Positions 8,591 through 16,931 are shown, counted from the stretch's first letter. The stretch: DNA of 64,000 nt from Neobacillus niacini (GCF_023715785.1 NZ_JAMBOX010000001.1:372001-436000), one strand, 5' to 3'. Notes: a model not told the origin generated them from the sequence alone. A program made the numbers and translations.

Positions 8591-9082
8591 TTAAAGTTTT
8601 TTAACTTTAATGGGGCTTACCATTAAAACAGCTAGGGTTAAGGTAATCCATGCATTACTATATGAAAAGAATCCCATTGCAGCGAGTGGCAATCCAGCCG
8701 CTGGAATAGGCAATCCTCTAAAATAGCCAATGGTTGGTTTTACATTAAACTTAGCCAATCTTAACGCACCCATTATGGGGAAAAGGATAAATGCCAAAGA
8801 AGTTGAAATAGACGGTGTCGCGATTGTATGGAATAGAAGCGCTGGAGCAACACCAAAACTAACAATATCCGCTAAGGAATCCAATTGGACACCCAATTCA
8901 CTGTTAACTTTTAATCCTCTAGCAATTCTTCCGTCAAGAAGATCAAAAATAGCTGAAAGGAAAATTAATATGGAGGCTACATGTAAAAAGCCGCTCATAT
9001 TACAGGTAATGGAAAGAACACCGCACAATAAATTTCCCATTGTAAATAAATTGGGGACCGCTTTTGCTACTTGACTAAACAA
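8591..9082 (-). CDS. pssA: CDP-diacylglycerol-serine O-phosphatidyltransferase
   Basis: A CDP-alcohol phosphatidyltransferase with the full signature DG-IAR-(8)-G-(3)-D-(3)-D (DGRIARGLKVNSELGVQLDS) and several membrane helices. It makes phosphatidylserine from CDP-diacylglycerol and serine at the membrane. The frame is open to an ATG at 9157. The start chosen here is TTG at 9082, because GGAGG lies 7 bp before it and the N-terminus (..VPNLFTMGNLLCG) then matches the usual PssA beginning; the longer version would have a weak ribosome site. It is cotranscribed with the downstream dedA gene. Confidence 0.87.
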   Translation of the reverse strand: MFSQVAKAVPNLFTMGNLLCGVLSITCNMSGFLHVASILIFLSAIFDLLDGRIARGLKVNSELGVQLDSLADIVSFGVAPALLFHTIATPSISTSLAFILFPIMGALRLAKFNVKPTIGYFRGLPIPAAGLPLAAMGFFSYSNAWITLTLAVLMVSPIKVKKL

Positions 9083-9347
9083 ATTAATTCCTCCTGACAT
9101 TAACGATTCCACCCATTTAATTAGCATATTTCTATATATTCTTTCGAAAATTTTCAAACGACAACTTTCTGAAATCTGAATGTTTTATTAGGGGAGAATA
9201 CAGTTTTAATTTATATCATTAACTTGCCCAATTTGATTGAGGGACCATTCTTGAATTCATTGCAAAAACGATGTCCCCAAGGTCCTACTTTGGCCATGAA
9301 ACGGCGGGGGTCTCCCGTAGTTGGAGGGGCTTTTTGCGGCCAAGGAT

Positions 9348-9379
9348 AAAGCCAGGAGACTGTAGTGTCCCCTGGCTTT
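9348..9379 (-). terminator. CCAGGGGAC-family terminator after the DUF1259 gene
   Basis: The minus strand has GCCAGGGGAC paired with GTCTCCTGGC followed by TTT. This is one member of a hairpin family repeated at least nine times in the window. Confidence 0.8.
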
Positions 9380-9795
9380 CATTCATTATTTCCCTGTATC
9401 GGGTGGCTTGTTAATGTTGTAAAAGCGTTGGCCACTTTTCTCGCAAAGGAGAGAGGGGGTTCAACCGATTGAATATGAATATACATCAGATTGGGCTGGG
9501 TAAATATCCAGTGATTATGCAAGGCACTCACTATTAATCCTTGACCCACAACAGATTTCGAAAAATTTGGGATTTCCTGTTCAAGTAATGTGATCTCCCC
9601 AAGGTTTAGTGCATGGCCGTTTGCATCCAATGACTCAAAGGAAATTCCTACTGGTAAAACGGAATGACTGGGCCGGCCTTGGATATGAACAGGAAAACTT
9701 CGCTTTAAGCTTACCGAACAGCCATTTTTTGTCATTTTAGCTTTTCCATTTAATATTTGGGCAAATTGGTCTCCAAGCTGCTTGATGTCATACAT
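9379..9795 (-). CDS. DUF1259 (LppY/LpqO-like) domain protein
   Basis: A small protein of about 138 residues that resembles the DUF1259 family: an N-terminal MYDIKQLGDQFAQIL helix, a central VLPVGISFESL strand, and the family motif VSALHNHWIFTQPNLMYIHI near residues 90-110. No signal peptide is present. The start at 9795 is preferred over the ATG at 9813 because AAGGGG lies just upstream of it. The function of this family is not established; LpqO-type relatives are secreted in mycobacteria. It is a monocistronic unit with its own terminator. Confidence 0.75.
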   Translation of the reverse strand: MYDIKQLGDQFAQILNGKAKMTKNGCSVSLKRSFPVHIQGRPSHSVLPVGISFESLDANGHALNLGEITLLEQEIPNFSKSVVGQGLIVSALHNHWIFTQPNLMYIHIQSVEPPLSFARKVANAFTTLTSHPIQGNNE

Positions 9796-9860
9796 ATCAT
9801 TAGCCCCTTCCACATTCTTTTTAGATTATATTCATGTGGGTTGCGGGGGCATTCCTATGA

Positions 9861-10469
9861 TTACTTCATATAGTCTTCAACTAGTTCAAAACATCTTTCC
9901 TCTGTAAGGTTGTTCTGAACCGCTACATATTCTAATTGTTCCATCGTACCGCCTTCAAATTTTAGAGAGGCCGCTTTTGCAGTACGATCTCGATAATCGA
10001 TCCATTCCCGTTGTTCTTTTCTTAGTTGTTCCATCTCTTCCGAAGGAAGTTGCTCCTTTAGGACGCCATAAATCTCATTTAACAATCCATCCCAAACGTC
10101 GTACAGATCTCCTTCTACCTTTTTTAAAGCGAATGTTGTGTTGTCTATCGGATTATTACGCATCTCGTCCATTTCTTTTTTCGTAGCATTTAATTTCTTG
10201 AGATAATCTTCCTTTAGACTCGCTGTAGTCTTCGTTGATACGTTTTCCTCTTTTTTTGGTGCATCTACTTTTTCGTTTGTTTTAATATTTTCTGCTTCGG
10301 TAGTATCATTACTGTTTTCTGTATTAGTAGGAGTATTTGGCGATTCTGCTTTTTGAGTTGACTGGCTGCCCATCGCAGCACTTGAATCGTCTGATGATTT
10401 ACCACAAGCCGCCAAAATCATGAATACCACCAATACCATTCCCATTAAAACATTTCGATTATGATTCAT
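9861..10469 (-). CDS. Lipoprotein with LprI-like (DUF1311) domain
   Basis: A 202-residue lipoprotein. The signal peptide ends in the lipobox LAAC with Cys22 as the lipidated residue. A low-complexity Ser/Thr/Glu/Lys linker runs to about residue 85, followed by an alpha-helical domain (YLKKLNATKKEMDE...LRKEQREWIDYRDRTAKAA...ECF-like end) that matches the lysozyme-inhibitor LprI/DUF1311 pattern. It would be anchored on the outer face of the membrane. The role is uncertain: the family includes a mycobacterial lysozyme inhibitor, but most Bacillus members are uncharacterised. Confidence 0.8.
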   Translation of the reverse strand: MNHNRNVLMGMVLVVFMILAACGKSSDDSSAAMGSQSTQKAESPNTPTNTENSNDTTEAENIKTNEKVDAPKKEENVSTKTTASLKEDYLKKLNATKKEMDEMRNNPIDNTTFALKKVEGDLYDVWDGLLNEIYGVLKEQLPSEEMEQLRKEQREWIDYRDRTAKAASLKFEGGTMEQLEYVAVQNNLTEERCFELVEDYMK

Positions 10470-10721
10470 TTCAAGCCTACTTTCTCTATCATTCTAAACC
10501 TTTACGTTATGTACATTCTTTCACAATAATCAGTATATTTCAATCATTTTAACCTTTGTGTGATTCCCCGAAAAACCTTGGTTTAGGGCCACACGAACAG
10601 CCCTGTTGTCTTTTTTGAAATTTTTTCAAAATAATGATGGTTGTCCAATCTTCTTTTGTCTTAAGAAATATATATATATCGAGGGGTTGTCCAACAAGTT
10701 GACCAAAGGATGGTGAGGAAT

Positions 10722-10808
10722 ATGTACGGATATGGCGGCAGCAGCTTTGTATTAATTGTAGTGTTGTTCATTCTATTAATTATCGTACTAGCTAGCTTCG
10801 CTTATTAA
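10722..10808 (+). CDS. YjcZ-family sporulation miniprotein 1
   Basis: A 28-residue protein: a short Gly/Tyr-rich head (MYGYGGSS), one transmembrane segment (FVLIVVLFILLIIVLASF) and a final Tyr. This is the classic YjcZ pattern found in spore-forming Bacillaceae and linked to sporulation. GTGAGGA lies close to the ATG. It is followed 44 bp later by a second member. Confidence 0.85.
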   Translation: MYGYGGSSFVLIVVLFILLIIVLASFAY

Positions 10809-10852
10809 CCATTGTGAAGCTTGAAATCTGGACAAGAAGGGTGGTGTTAAAT

Positions 10853-10954
10853 ATGGAAGAGCGCAGAAGAAGCCATGTTAGTAATTTTGCTTTAATCGTA
10901 GTATTGTTCATTCTCCTGGTCATTGTTGGAGCGTCTTTTATGAGCGGCTACTAA
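10853..10954 (+). CDS. YjcZ-family sporulation miniprotein 2
   Basis: A 33-residue protein with a charged head (MEERRRSHVSN), then FALIVVLFILLVIVGASFM and a short tail ending in Tyr. The membrane segment closely matches the preceding miniprotein, suggesting tandem duplication with a diverged head. A terminator hairpin follows at 10974-11007. Confidence 0.85.
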   Translation: MEERRRSHVSNFALIVVLFILLVIVGASFMSGY

Positions 10955-10973
10955 ATGAGGGGCATTACTGAGT

Positions 10974-11007
10974 GAAAAAGGATGGATTTGGTGAATCTGT
11001 CCTTTTT
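10974..11007 (+). terminator. Terminator of the YjcZ pair
   Basis: AAAAAGGATGGATT pairs imperfectly with GAATCTGTCCTTTTT, 20 bp after the second miniprotein stop. Confidence 0.75.
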
Positions 11008-11042
11008 CCTGATAAATTTTTTAGGGAAAGGAGGTTGTGTGC

Positions 11043-11183
11043 ATGTTTCCCTTTCCTGACGGATTTAGAAGAAGACCGTTCTTTCCCATTGAAATTGAAA
11101 TTGAAATAGAGCGAAGAAGACGCATTGAGTTCGAAAGAAGAAGACGCTTTGAGTTCGAAAGAAGAAGACGCGGTTTCCTCTGA
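11043..11183 (+). CDS. Small Glu/Arg-repeat protein, function unknown
   Basis: A 46-residue ORF with a strong site (AGGAGGTTGTGTGC before ATG). After an aromatic N-terminus (MFPFPDGFRRRPFFP) it is made of alternating acidic/hydrophobic and arginine blocks: IEIEIEIE, RRRR, IEFE, RRRR, FEFE, RRRR, then GFL. The underlying DNA contains a 24-bp direct repeat (GAGTTCGAAAGAAGAAGACG core). It lies directly after two YjcZ sporulation genes, so a spore or coat context is plausible. Such a patterned peptide could form charged beta-sheets or fibres. I do not recognise a family. Confidence 0.6.
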   Translation: MFPFPDGFRRRPFFPIEIEIEIERRRRIEFERRRRFEFERRRRGFL

Positions 11184-11302
11184 TACGGTCAACTTCATTT
11201 TATACGCCAGCCTAAATCTCCAAGCAACCACTAGACCTCTCTTTTGGAACGTTTGCATTTACTGCAGACGTTTCTTTCCGTGTGTGGCGGTAAAATTCTT
11301 GC

Positions 11303-11335
11303 AGAAAAAAAGCCAGGGAACGCGTCCCCTGGCCT
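11303..11335 (-). terminator. CCAGGGGAC-family terminator of doxX copy A
   Basis: GGCCAGGGGACGCG on the minus strand pairs with the CGTTCCCTGGC arm, followed by T7. It starts 6 bp past the doxX stop. Confidence 0.85.
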
Positions 11336-11340
11336 CTAAT

Positions 11341-11856
11341 TTATGCAGTTGTTCCTGATGCGCCTTTGTCAGTGTTTACTTTTGCAGTCTTGCGGATGAA
11401 TGGAATCACCCAGCGGTCCAACCCGTAACGGCCGGCGTTATAACCTGCAGCTAGGATAATGAAGCCTAAGAAAATGTCTGTTGGGTTATGAGATACGGTA
11501 CCAGCCAAGAAGAATGAGAAGTTCATCACTAAACCGAAGAACATGGCGGCTGTCGTTAAGCAGCCTAATAGTAAGCCTAAACCAATTAGCGTTTCACCCC
11601 AAGGAACGATGACGTTAAAAATATCTACATTTGGAAGTGCGAAGCCTTTAAGGAATTCTACATACCAGCCGTAAACGACGGCGCCATCAGGACCTTTTAC
11701 AGGATTAGCGGTTACTCCCTTTAAGAAACCAGAAGCATCGAACCCGCCAGTGATTTTATGAAAACCGGCTGTGAACCAAGAATACCCAAGATATAAACGA
11801 ATCACTAGTAATAGTGCAGCTGAAATCTTATTTTCTCTTAAAAATTTGTTAAACAT
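11341..11856 (-). CDS. DoxX-family membrane protein, copy A
   Basis: A 171-residue DoxX-family protein with four hydrophobic segments. Conserved stretches include RLYLGYSWFTAGFHKITGGF (residues 20-39), VPWGETLIGLGLLLG and AAGYNAGRYGLDRWVIP. The family is related to the DoxD subunit of thiosulfate:quinone oxidoreductase; most Bacillus members are of unknown function, some tied to thiol or quinone stress. AAGGGGG precedes the ATG. Four further near-identical copies lie at 22228, 31992, 37231 and 44530, and a broken one at 36711. The copies differ mainly in the last 16 residues; copy A ends VNTDKGASGTTA. It is flanked by its own terminator and a conserved upstream region. Confidence 0.92.
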   Translation of the reverse strand: MFNKFLRENKISAALLLVIRLYLGYSWFTAGFHKITGGFDASGFLKGVTANPVKGPDGAVVYGWYVEFLKGFALPNVDIFNVIVPWGETLIGLGLLLGCLTTAAMFFGLVMNFSFFLAGTVSHNPTDIFLGFIILAAGYNAGRYGLDRWVIPFIRKTAKVNTDKGASGTTA

Positions 11857-11998
11857 TTTTGTTTCCCCCTTATTTTTGTTGCTTCGTATTAATGTTTGCT
11901 CCTTACATTTACAATATATAGCATTCTCTCTGTTAATAACATAGTCATAGTGTTAAGTTCACAAAGTGTTAATAATGGTTTGACAAATATTTGAACGA
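11857..11998 (-). promoter_or_regulatory. Conserved doxX upstream region, copy A
   Basis: About 140 bp upstream of doxX is nearly identical in all five copies. Invariant parts are the palindrome CAAATATTTG, the block TTAACACTTTGTGAAC, and GAATGCTATATATTGTAAAT before the ribosome site. It must contain the promoter and probably an operator. TTTGTGAAC resembles half-sites of redox regulators (Rex, ResD, Fnr), but no clean full dyad is seen. Confidence 0.65.
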
Positions 11999-12022
11999 GT
12001 GAGTAAACGGCGTTTGATTAGT

Positions 12023-12054
12023 AAAAAAAGGGGGGGCTCTAGCGCCCCTTTTTT
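12023..12054. terminator. Bidirectional terminator hairpin
   Basis: AAAAAAAGGGG pairs with CCCCTTTTTT around GGGCTCTAGCG. It separates the doxX A promoter region from the yhgE-like gene. Confidence 0.75.
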
Positions 12055-12089
12055 CATCTACAACATCACCCATCTATTCCTTAGGACAG

Positions 12090-12122
12090 AAAAATGGCAG
12101 GAGAACACTGTCCCCTGCCTTT
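12090..12122 (-). terminator. Terminator of the YhgE/Pip gene
   Basis: GGCAGGGGACAGTG pairs with the TTCTCCTGCC arm and is followed by ATTTTT on the minus strand. It is a variant of the CCAGGGGAC hairpin family. Confidence 0.75.
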
Positions 12123-12137
12123 ACATTTCCCTCTGCC

Positions 12138-14372
12138 TCACGCTGCTCGTTCAACAGCTGGGACTAATGTTTTACCTTTTATTTTCATTTTAAAGTAACC
12201 TACTGTCACCAGCATGAACCCAGCCATATAGGCTAACAAGATGACATTGTTGTGCCACATATAAGCAAAGTTACCACTTGAAATGACCGCCTTAAACGAT
12301 TGAACGGAATAAGTCATAGGTAATAAAGCATTAATGGGCTGCAGGGCATTTGGAATTAATTCGAGCGGGAAGGTTCCTGCACTCGTGGTTAATTGTAAAA
12401 TCAATATAACAATCGCAATGAAACGGCCAGGGTCTCCCATCGTTGTAACCAGCATTTGAATGAGTGCCATAAATACATAGCTGGTAATGAGGGAAGTCAC
12501 GAAGAACAAGGGAATGCTGGCGACTTCAATTTTTAAGACAGCCAGTATAATAAAGTCTACTAAAATAGCCTGTGCCAACCCAACCAGCGCCAGTACACCA
12601 AATTTCCCCAAAAACCATTGAAGTGCATTTTTCGGCCTAACTGCCGGCTCTTTAAGAGCAAATACAATCGACATCAGCAAGGCCCCTACAAATAACCCGA
12701 GGGAGATGAAATAGGGAGCAAATCCTGTACCATAATTTGGCACTTTATTGATCTCCTGCTTGTCGACCGCAACGGGTTCACCCATCATATCATACGTGTC
12801 ATCATCGGCCTGAACAGAGCCTGCTTCCTTGGCTCCTTCCGCTAATTTAGCGGCTAATTCAGTGGAGCCATCCTTCAACTTGACTGTCCCATCTGCTAAT
12901 GTTTTGGAGCCATCTGCAAGTTGTCCAGCCCCAGCTTGAATTTGTTCTGCCCCATTCTCTATCTGACCCATACCGGCCGATAAATCATGAGTCCCTTTGT
13001 TCAAATCTTGGGAGCCTGTGTATAGTTGATTGATCCCCTGTTGCAAGCCAAGCTGACCTTTATTAATTACCCCAAGCCCTGCAATGAGTTGATTAAATGC
13101 CGGGGAAGTTTGTGCTTTTAACTGATCCTCAAGGCCGGTGGTTGCGCCCAGTAATTGCTGATTGAGCTGCGTTTTAAATTCGCTGAAGCCTTGATTTAGG
13201 CCAGAGTCTATTTCTTGCTTTAGCTGCGGCTTTAAGTTGGAAGTAAGCTGCTGCTGTAACTGTTGCTGCAATTCAGCTTTTGTTGGAGCCTGTTGTTTCG
13301 CATCAGCGACAATTTGCTGCACAGTCTCAGCCGGAATTCCTTTTTCAATTAAAGCTGCGGCTAACTCCTGCATTTGCGAAGCTTGCTGATTGATTAATTG
13401 ATTCGCCAATTCCTCCGATAAGCCTTGGGCAATGCCATCTGTTAATCCAGCTGTGAGTCCCGATTCCAGCTTTTCCTCAAATTGATCGATACCTTTATTT
13501 AATTGATTAGCATTTCCGGCTAGTTGCCCAGTGATTCCAGCAGCAATCTTCTCAGGCAGCTCTGTTTTCATTTGCTCCATGCCTGCTTGTGCAGATTTTG
13601 TCCCTTCAATTAGTGCCGGAAGCTTTGCATGAATTTCACCGAGACCCGCTTGTACTTGCTCGGTACCTGTCGCTAAGGTCTTTGACCCTTGCGTAGCGGT
13701 TTGAATTCCTTCGTGAAATTCAATTGATTTCGATGCTAAGACTTCAAGATTTTCTTTTAAAACCTTTGCCCCATCAGCAAGCTGGACTGCACCATCCTTC
13801 AATTGACCAGCACCATCACTTGCCTGATTCAAACCATCCGCCAGTTCCGCTACTTGATCGAACATGGTTTCAGCATAGGTAGCAGTTATTTTTTTTGAGA
13901 TTTCCGCTTTTATTTCTTTCATCGCTGTTTCCCCGATTTGACTTGACAGAAAGTTTGCTCCTTCATTTGGAACATATTTAATTTCCAGCTTTTCTGGCTT
14001 GTCATCCAACAAGGTGGTCGCATTCGCCGAGAAGTTTTCGGGAATCTCGACCAAAATATAGTAATCCTGCTCCTCTAATCCCTTATATCCCGCTTCCTTC
14101 GAAACGGTACTAAACTTAAATGAATCACTATCTTTAAGATTATTTACCAGCTCTTTCCCAAGCTGCAGCTGTTGTCCTGCAAATTCTGCACCTTGATCCT
14201 GATTCACGATGGCTACAGGCAAATCGGACATATGGTCATATGGATCTAAAAATGCCCATAAAAACATGCCTGCATATAACACCGGAACAAACGCCACGGC
14301 TAAAATTGGAATAAGAATTTTTCGGTTCGATAGGATCAATTTACATTCTGCTAAAAAAGACGAACCTTTCAT
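12138..14372 (-). CDS. YhgE/Pip-domain ABC-2-type membrane protein
   Basis: A 744-residue protein of YhgE/Pip architecture. One membrane helix lies near residues 20-40 (ILIPILAVAFVPVLYAGMFLWAF), followed by an outside YhgE domain (VAIVNQDQGAEFAG). A long coiled-coil region (about 180-530) carries repeats of DGAxxLxDGxxxL type and many Gln-rich heptads. Five to six C-terminal membrane helices follow (from about 565) in ABC-2 style. Relatives include Lactococcus Pip (phage infection protein) and ESX/type VII-linked EsaA. It lies 110 bp downstream of a TetR-type gene, and two 23-bp dyads suggest drug- or membrane-stress-induced expression, as for many TetR-YhgE pairs. Confidence 0.88.
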   Translation of the reverse strand: MKGSSFLAECKLILSNRKILIPILAVAFVPVLYAGMFLWAFLDPYDHMSDLPVAIVNQDQGAEFAGQQLQLGKELVNNLKDSDSFKFSTVSKEAGYKGLEEQDYYILVEIPENFSANATTLLDDKPEKLEIKYVPNEGANFLSSQIGETAMKEIKAEISKKITATYAETMFDQVAELADGLNQASDGAGQLKDGAVQLADGAKVLKENLEVLASKSIEFHEGIQTATQGSKTLATGTEQVQAGLGEIHAKLPALIEGTKSAQAGMEQMKTELPEKIAAGITGQLAGNANQLNKGIDQFEEKLESGLTAGLTDGIAQGLSEELANQLINQQASQMQELAAALIEKGIPAETVQQIVADAKQQAPTKAELQQQLQQQLTSNLKPQLKQEIDSGLNQGFSEFKTQLNQQLLGATTGLEDQLKAQTSPAFNQLIAGLGVINKGQLGLQQGINQLYTGSQDLNKGTHDLSAGMGQIENGAEQIQAGAGQLADGSKTLADGTVKLKDGSTELAAKLAEGAKEAGSVQADDDTYDMMGEPVAVDKQEINKVPNYGTGFAPYFISLGLFVGALLMSIVFALKEPAVRPKNALQWFLGKFGVLALVGLAQAILVDFIILAVLKIEVASIPLFFVTSLITSYVFMALIQMLVTTMGDPGRFIAIVILILQLTTSAGTFPLELIPNALQPINALLPMTYSVQSFKAVISSGNFAYMWHNNVILLAYMAGFMLVTVGYFKMKIKGKTLVPAVERAA

Positions 14373-14397
14373 TACTATAAAGCCTCCTAAATATAAT

Positions 14398-14420
14398 TGA
14401 CCAATTTGTTCAAATGGTCA
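14398..14420. promoter_or_regulatory. TetR operator upstream of the YhgE gene
   Basis: A 23-bp dyad: TGACCAATTTG, a 2-bp centre, then CAAATGGTCA. It is located between the TetR gene and the YhgE gene, 26 bp before the YhgE start. A copy of identical length lies at 15082-15104. Confidence 0.75.
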
Positions 14421-14482
14421 TTTTTGCGAAAATAGTAAGGGTGCTCCCATTCGAAATAAGAGAACCCTTTGTGGGACTTCCA

Positions 14483-15055
14483 TTATTTTGATAAGCCATT
14501 AAAAAGGTAAAGTTCAAAAAGCTTTGAAATCTCTTCTTTATCTAGGGGCTTATGGCTTCGTTCCCAATCAAATATCAATGCCACATAAAGCTTTAACATG
14601 ATAAAGGCAGTTATTTCAGGATCACAAGGTTCAATTTCCCCACGATCGATTGCTTCTTGGATAATCCCTTTCATATAATGAATAATGACTGTTTCCACTC
14701 GTTGAACGACTTCAACAGCGGCTTGGGTGCCAATTTCTCGTTCTTCTTGAAAAAGCTTAATCGTTAATTGGTGCGATTTCCGAAATTCAAGGAGATCGAA
14801 TAACACCTGATTGGCATTTTCACGAAACGAATTCTGTTTGTTAAATGCTCTTTCTGCTACTTCCTTCATGTCGTGCAGCATGGTTTTGATAATATCATCG
14901 AATAATTCTTCCTTATTCTTAAAAAAGGTATAGATCGTCCCTTTGCCCACATTTGCTAATTTGGCAACCTGGTCCATTGTCGTCGCTTTGTACCCGAATA
15001 AAGAAAAGGACTTTGTCGCAGCATCGACAATTAATTGTCTTCTGTCAATTGTCAC
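14483..15055 (-). CDS. TetR/AcrR-family transcriptional regulator
   Basis: A 190-residue repressor. The N-terminal helix-turn-helix is typical (FSLFGYKATTMDQVAKLANVGKGTIYTFFKNKEELF, residues 17-52), and the C-terminal ligand and dimer domain is less conserved. Two 23-bp dyads, one before its own gene and one before the downstream YhgE gene, are the likely operators, giving autoregulation and control of the efflux-like protein. The inducer is unknown. The ATG overlaps no other coding gene; a plus-strand frame over its start is considered spurious upstream of 15173. Confidence 0.9.
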   Translation of the reverse strand: MTIDRRQLIVDAATKSFSLFGYKATTMDQVAKLANVGKGTIYTFFKNKEELFDDIIKTMLHDMKEVAERAFNKQNSFRENANQVLFDLLEFRKSHQLTIKLFQEEREIGTQAAVEVVQRVETVIIHYMKGIIQEAIDRGEIEPCDPEITAFIMLKLYVALIFDWERSHKPLDKEEISKLFELYLFNGLSK

Positions 15056-15081
15056 CTCTTACACCTCACTTTCCGTCAGTT

Positions 15082-15104
15082 TGACCAATTGAGGAATTTA
15101 GTCA
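15082..15104. promoter_or_regulatory. TetR operator at its own promoter
   Basis: A 23-bp imperfect dyad: TGACCAATT, GAGG, AATTTAGTCA. It shares its first nine bases and length with the dyad at 14398-14420. It lies 27 bp upstream of the tetR start. Confidence 0.7.
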
Positions 15105-15172
15105 TTTTTCACAAAAGAAAATATAACATATTAATTAACTTTTTACAAGAAGCTAAAAAGAGATTTCTTCTC

Positions 15173-15484
15173 ATGTTAGGGGCAATGGTTCTCTGGCTAG
15201 GAAGTACCGCAATACTTCTTTCAGATAAAAAAGAGACTACAGTACAGGCATCAGAAGAAAAAGTGAAAGGCAAAACTGATGCAAAGGAAAAAGCAAAACA
15301 AGAGGCGGAAGCTCAGGCAAAGGCACAGCAGCAACAAGCCACATCGACTACCTCAGGACAGACATCGTTTGCAAACTGCACTGAACTGAATAAAATATAT
15401 CCAAATGGAGTTGCATCAGACCATCCCGCTTATAAATCGAAAATGGACCGGGATAAGGATGGCTATGCTTGTGAAAGAAACTAA
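15173..15484 (+). CDS. Excalibur calcium-binding domain protein
   Basis: A secreted or membrane-tethered protein of 103 residues from this start. A hydrophobic N-terminal segment (MLGAMVLWLGSTAILL) is followed by an Ala/Lys/Gln-rich linker (about 25-60) and a C-terminal Excalibur domain (FANCTELNKIYPNGV...HPAYKSKMDRDKDGYACE) with the calcium-binding DRDKDGYACE loop and two cysteines. The frame is open further upstream to 15035, but that part overlaps the divergent TetR gene and its operator, so 15173 is preferred; the ribosome site there is weak. Excalibur domains occur on bacterial surface and nuclease-related proteins. Confidence 0.8.
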   Translation: MLGAMVLWLGSTAILLSDKKETTVQASEEKVKGKTDAKEKAKQEAEAQAKAQQQQATSTTSGQTSFANCTELNKIYPNGVASDHPAYKSKMDRDKDGYACERN

Positions 15485-15502
15485 TAGGCTCAAGGGCAAA
15501 AA

Positions 15503-15537
15503 AAAAAGAGATTGGGGCTCCAATCTCTTTTTTTATT
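15503..15537 (+). terminator. Terminator of the Excalibur gene
   Basis: AAAAAGAGATTGG pairs with CCAATCTCTTTTTTT around a GGCT loop. Confidence 0.9.
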
Positions 15538-15668
15538 TTTGCAATAATAGCAGGGAACGTATTAAATCCTGCTTACATAGCATATGTATTAGGACATGCT
15601 GCGTGTACTTTTGAAACGGTTATTTAATCTCATTTTCCAATCGGTTGTAAAGGAGGGAACGAATAAAG

Positions 15669-16226
15669 TTGGATTGGTTCAGTTCTTTCTTCATATTAAA
15701 TTTGATCGGAATAAGTACAAATATAGATAATATCGGCGTTGGAATGGCCTATGGGCTTAAAAAGATGAAAATACCTATTTGGTTTAACCTGATCATTAAT
15801 GCCATTGGATTCTTTACTACAATCATTGGGGTATTTTTAGGCTATGTCATTTCACAATTTATCTCTCAAAAGGAAACTGGGCTGGTATCTTTTTGTATAT
15901 TGTTCTGCATTGGAGTATTCACCATTTATAATGGTTGGTTTGTTTCTAAAAAAAGAGAGATTAAAATACAAAAGCTTAATATTCGACAGGCTATTTTACT
16001 AGGATTTACACTTTCCATCACAAACATTGCTAGCGGAGCTGGGGCAACGGTTGCATACAATTCGGTTATTTGGTCAGTAATCTTTAGTATTACTGTCTGG
16101 GGTTATATAGCGATATGGTTTGGAAATTCTGTTGGAAATAGAGTATTCTCAAGTATCTTGGGTCATTACTCTCCACTGATTGCTGGGTTTATTTTAATTA
16201 TTATCGGATTTAAGCAATTATTTTAA
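15669..16226 (+). CDS. MntP/YtaF-like manganese efflux family membrane protein
   Basis: A 185-residue protein with six predicted membrane helices. Paired motifs NIDNIGVGMAYGLKKMKI (about residue 20) and TNIASGAGATVAYN (about 118) match the internal duplication of MntP/YtaF proteins, where acidic and polar residues in the membrane bind metal. YtaF homologues are annotated as sporulation membrane proteins; MntP exports Mn2+. AGGAGGG lies 11 bp before the TTG start, slightly long spacing. A CadD-like transporter follows 118 bp later, so the pair may serve divalent metal efflux. Confidence 0.82.
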   Translation: MDWFSSFFILNLIGISTNIDNIGVGMAYGLKKMKIPIWFNLIINAIGFFTTIIGVFLGYVISQFISQKETGLVSFCILFCIGVFTIYNGWFVSKKREIKIQKLNIRQAILLGFTLSITNIASGAGATVAYNSVIWSVIFSITVWGYIAIWFGNSVGNRVFSSILGHYSPLIAGFILIIIGFKQLF

Positions 16227-16344
16227 CCTTTGTTGAAACGCCCACCTTTAGACTGCCATTACCACTCTTCTTCGATTAGAAGGCCATTCATTTAAAGTCT
16301 TTAATAATTTAACGACCATTTATTGAAAGGATAAAGCTTAGTGT

Positions 16345-16929
16345 ATGGTACCTCTTATTTTTTCATCGATCGTTTTTTTTGCAGCAACAAACATGGATGA
16401 CATTTTCCTCTTAATGACCTGGTTCTCACAAGCAAAGACAACAGAACAGAAACGCTTTATTGTGGCTGGACAGTACCTGGGTTTCATTCTTATTCTAATC
16501 ATAAGTTTCATTGGAGCATTAGGGACCTTACTCATTCCTAAAGCATGGATCGGTCTACTTGGATTCATTCCAATCTATTTTGGAATACAATCATTGATAT
16601 CTTTGAGCCAAAAGAGGAAAGAGCATTCTATTCGATTTATTTGGTTAATAAAAACTGCGACAGTCACATTTGCTAATGGGGTTGATAATATCGGTGTCTA
16701 CATTCCTTTCTTCTCAGCCAATAGTTTGTGGAAAATTATCATGATTGTGTTTATCTTTTTAGTACTTGTAGCAGTCCTTTGTTTTGCAGCCAATACCCTT
16801 GTACATCAACCGTTAATAGCTCAGACTTTAGAACGCAATGGTCACATTATTGTTCCCCTTGTCTTAATAGGTCTAGGTATTTTTATTTTGGTTAAACACG
16901 ATACGTTTAGTTACGTTTTTAACCTCTAA
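16345..16929 (+). CDS. CadD-family cadmium resistance transporter
   Basis: A 194-residue protein with five to six membrane helices, opening with the family stretch ATNMDDIFLLMTWFSQA (residues 14-30) and a mirrored motif FANGVDNIGVYIPFF near 110. The paired Asp-Asp/Asp-Asn intramembrane motifs resemble those of cadmium-resistance CadD and the LysE/MntP superfamily, so export of a divalent cation or quaternary amine is likely. It follows the MntP/YtaF-like gene on the same strand and ends in a strong terminator. Confidence 0.85.
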   Translation: MVPLIFSSIVFFAATNMDDIFLLMTWFSQAKTTEQKRFIVAGQYLGFILILIISFIGALGTLLIPKAWIGLLGFIPIYFGIQSLISLSQKRKEHSIRFIWLIKTATVTFANGVDNIGVYIPFFSANSLWKIIMIVFIFLVLVAVLCFAANTLVHQPLIAQTLERNGHIIVPLVLIGLGIFILVKHDTFSYVFNL

Positions 16930-16931
16930 TT

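Noticed and set aside
15035-15172. Longer N-terminus for the Excalibur protein
   Set aside because: The extension overlaps the divergent TetR start and operator and lacks a ribosome site or a signal-peptide beginning.
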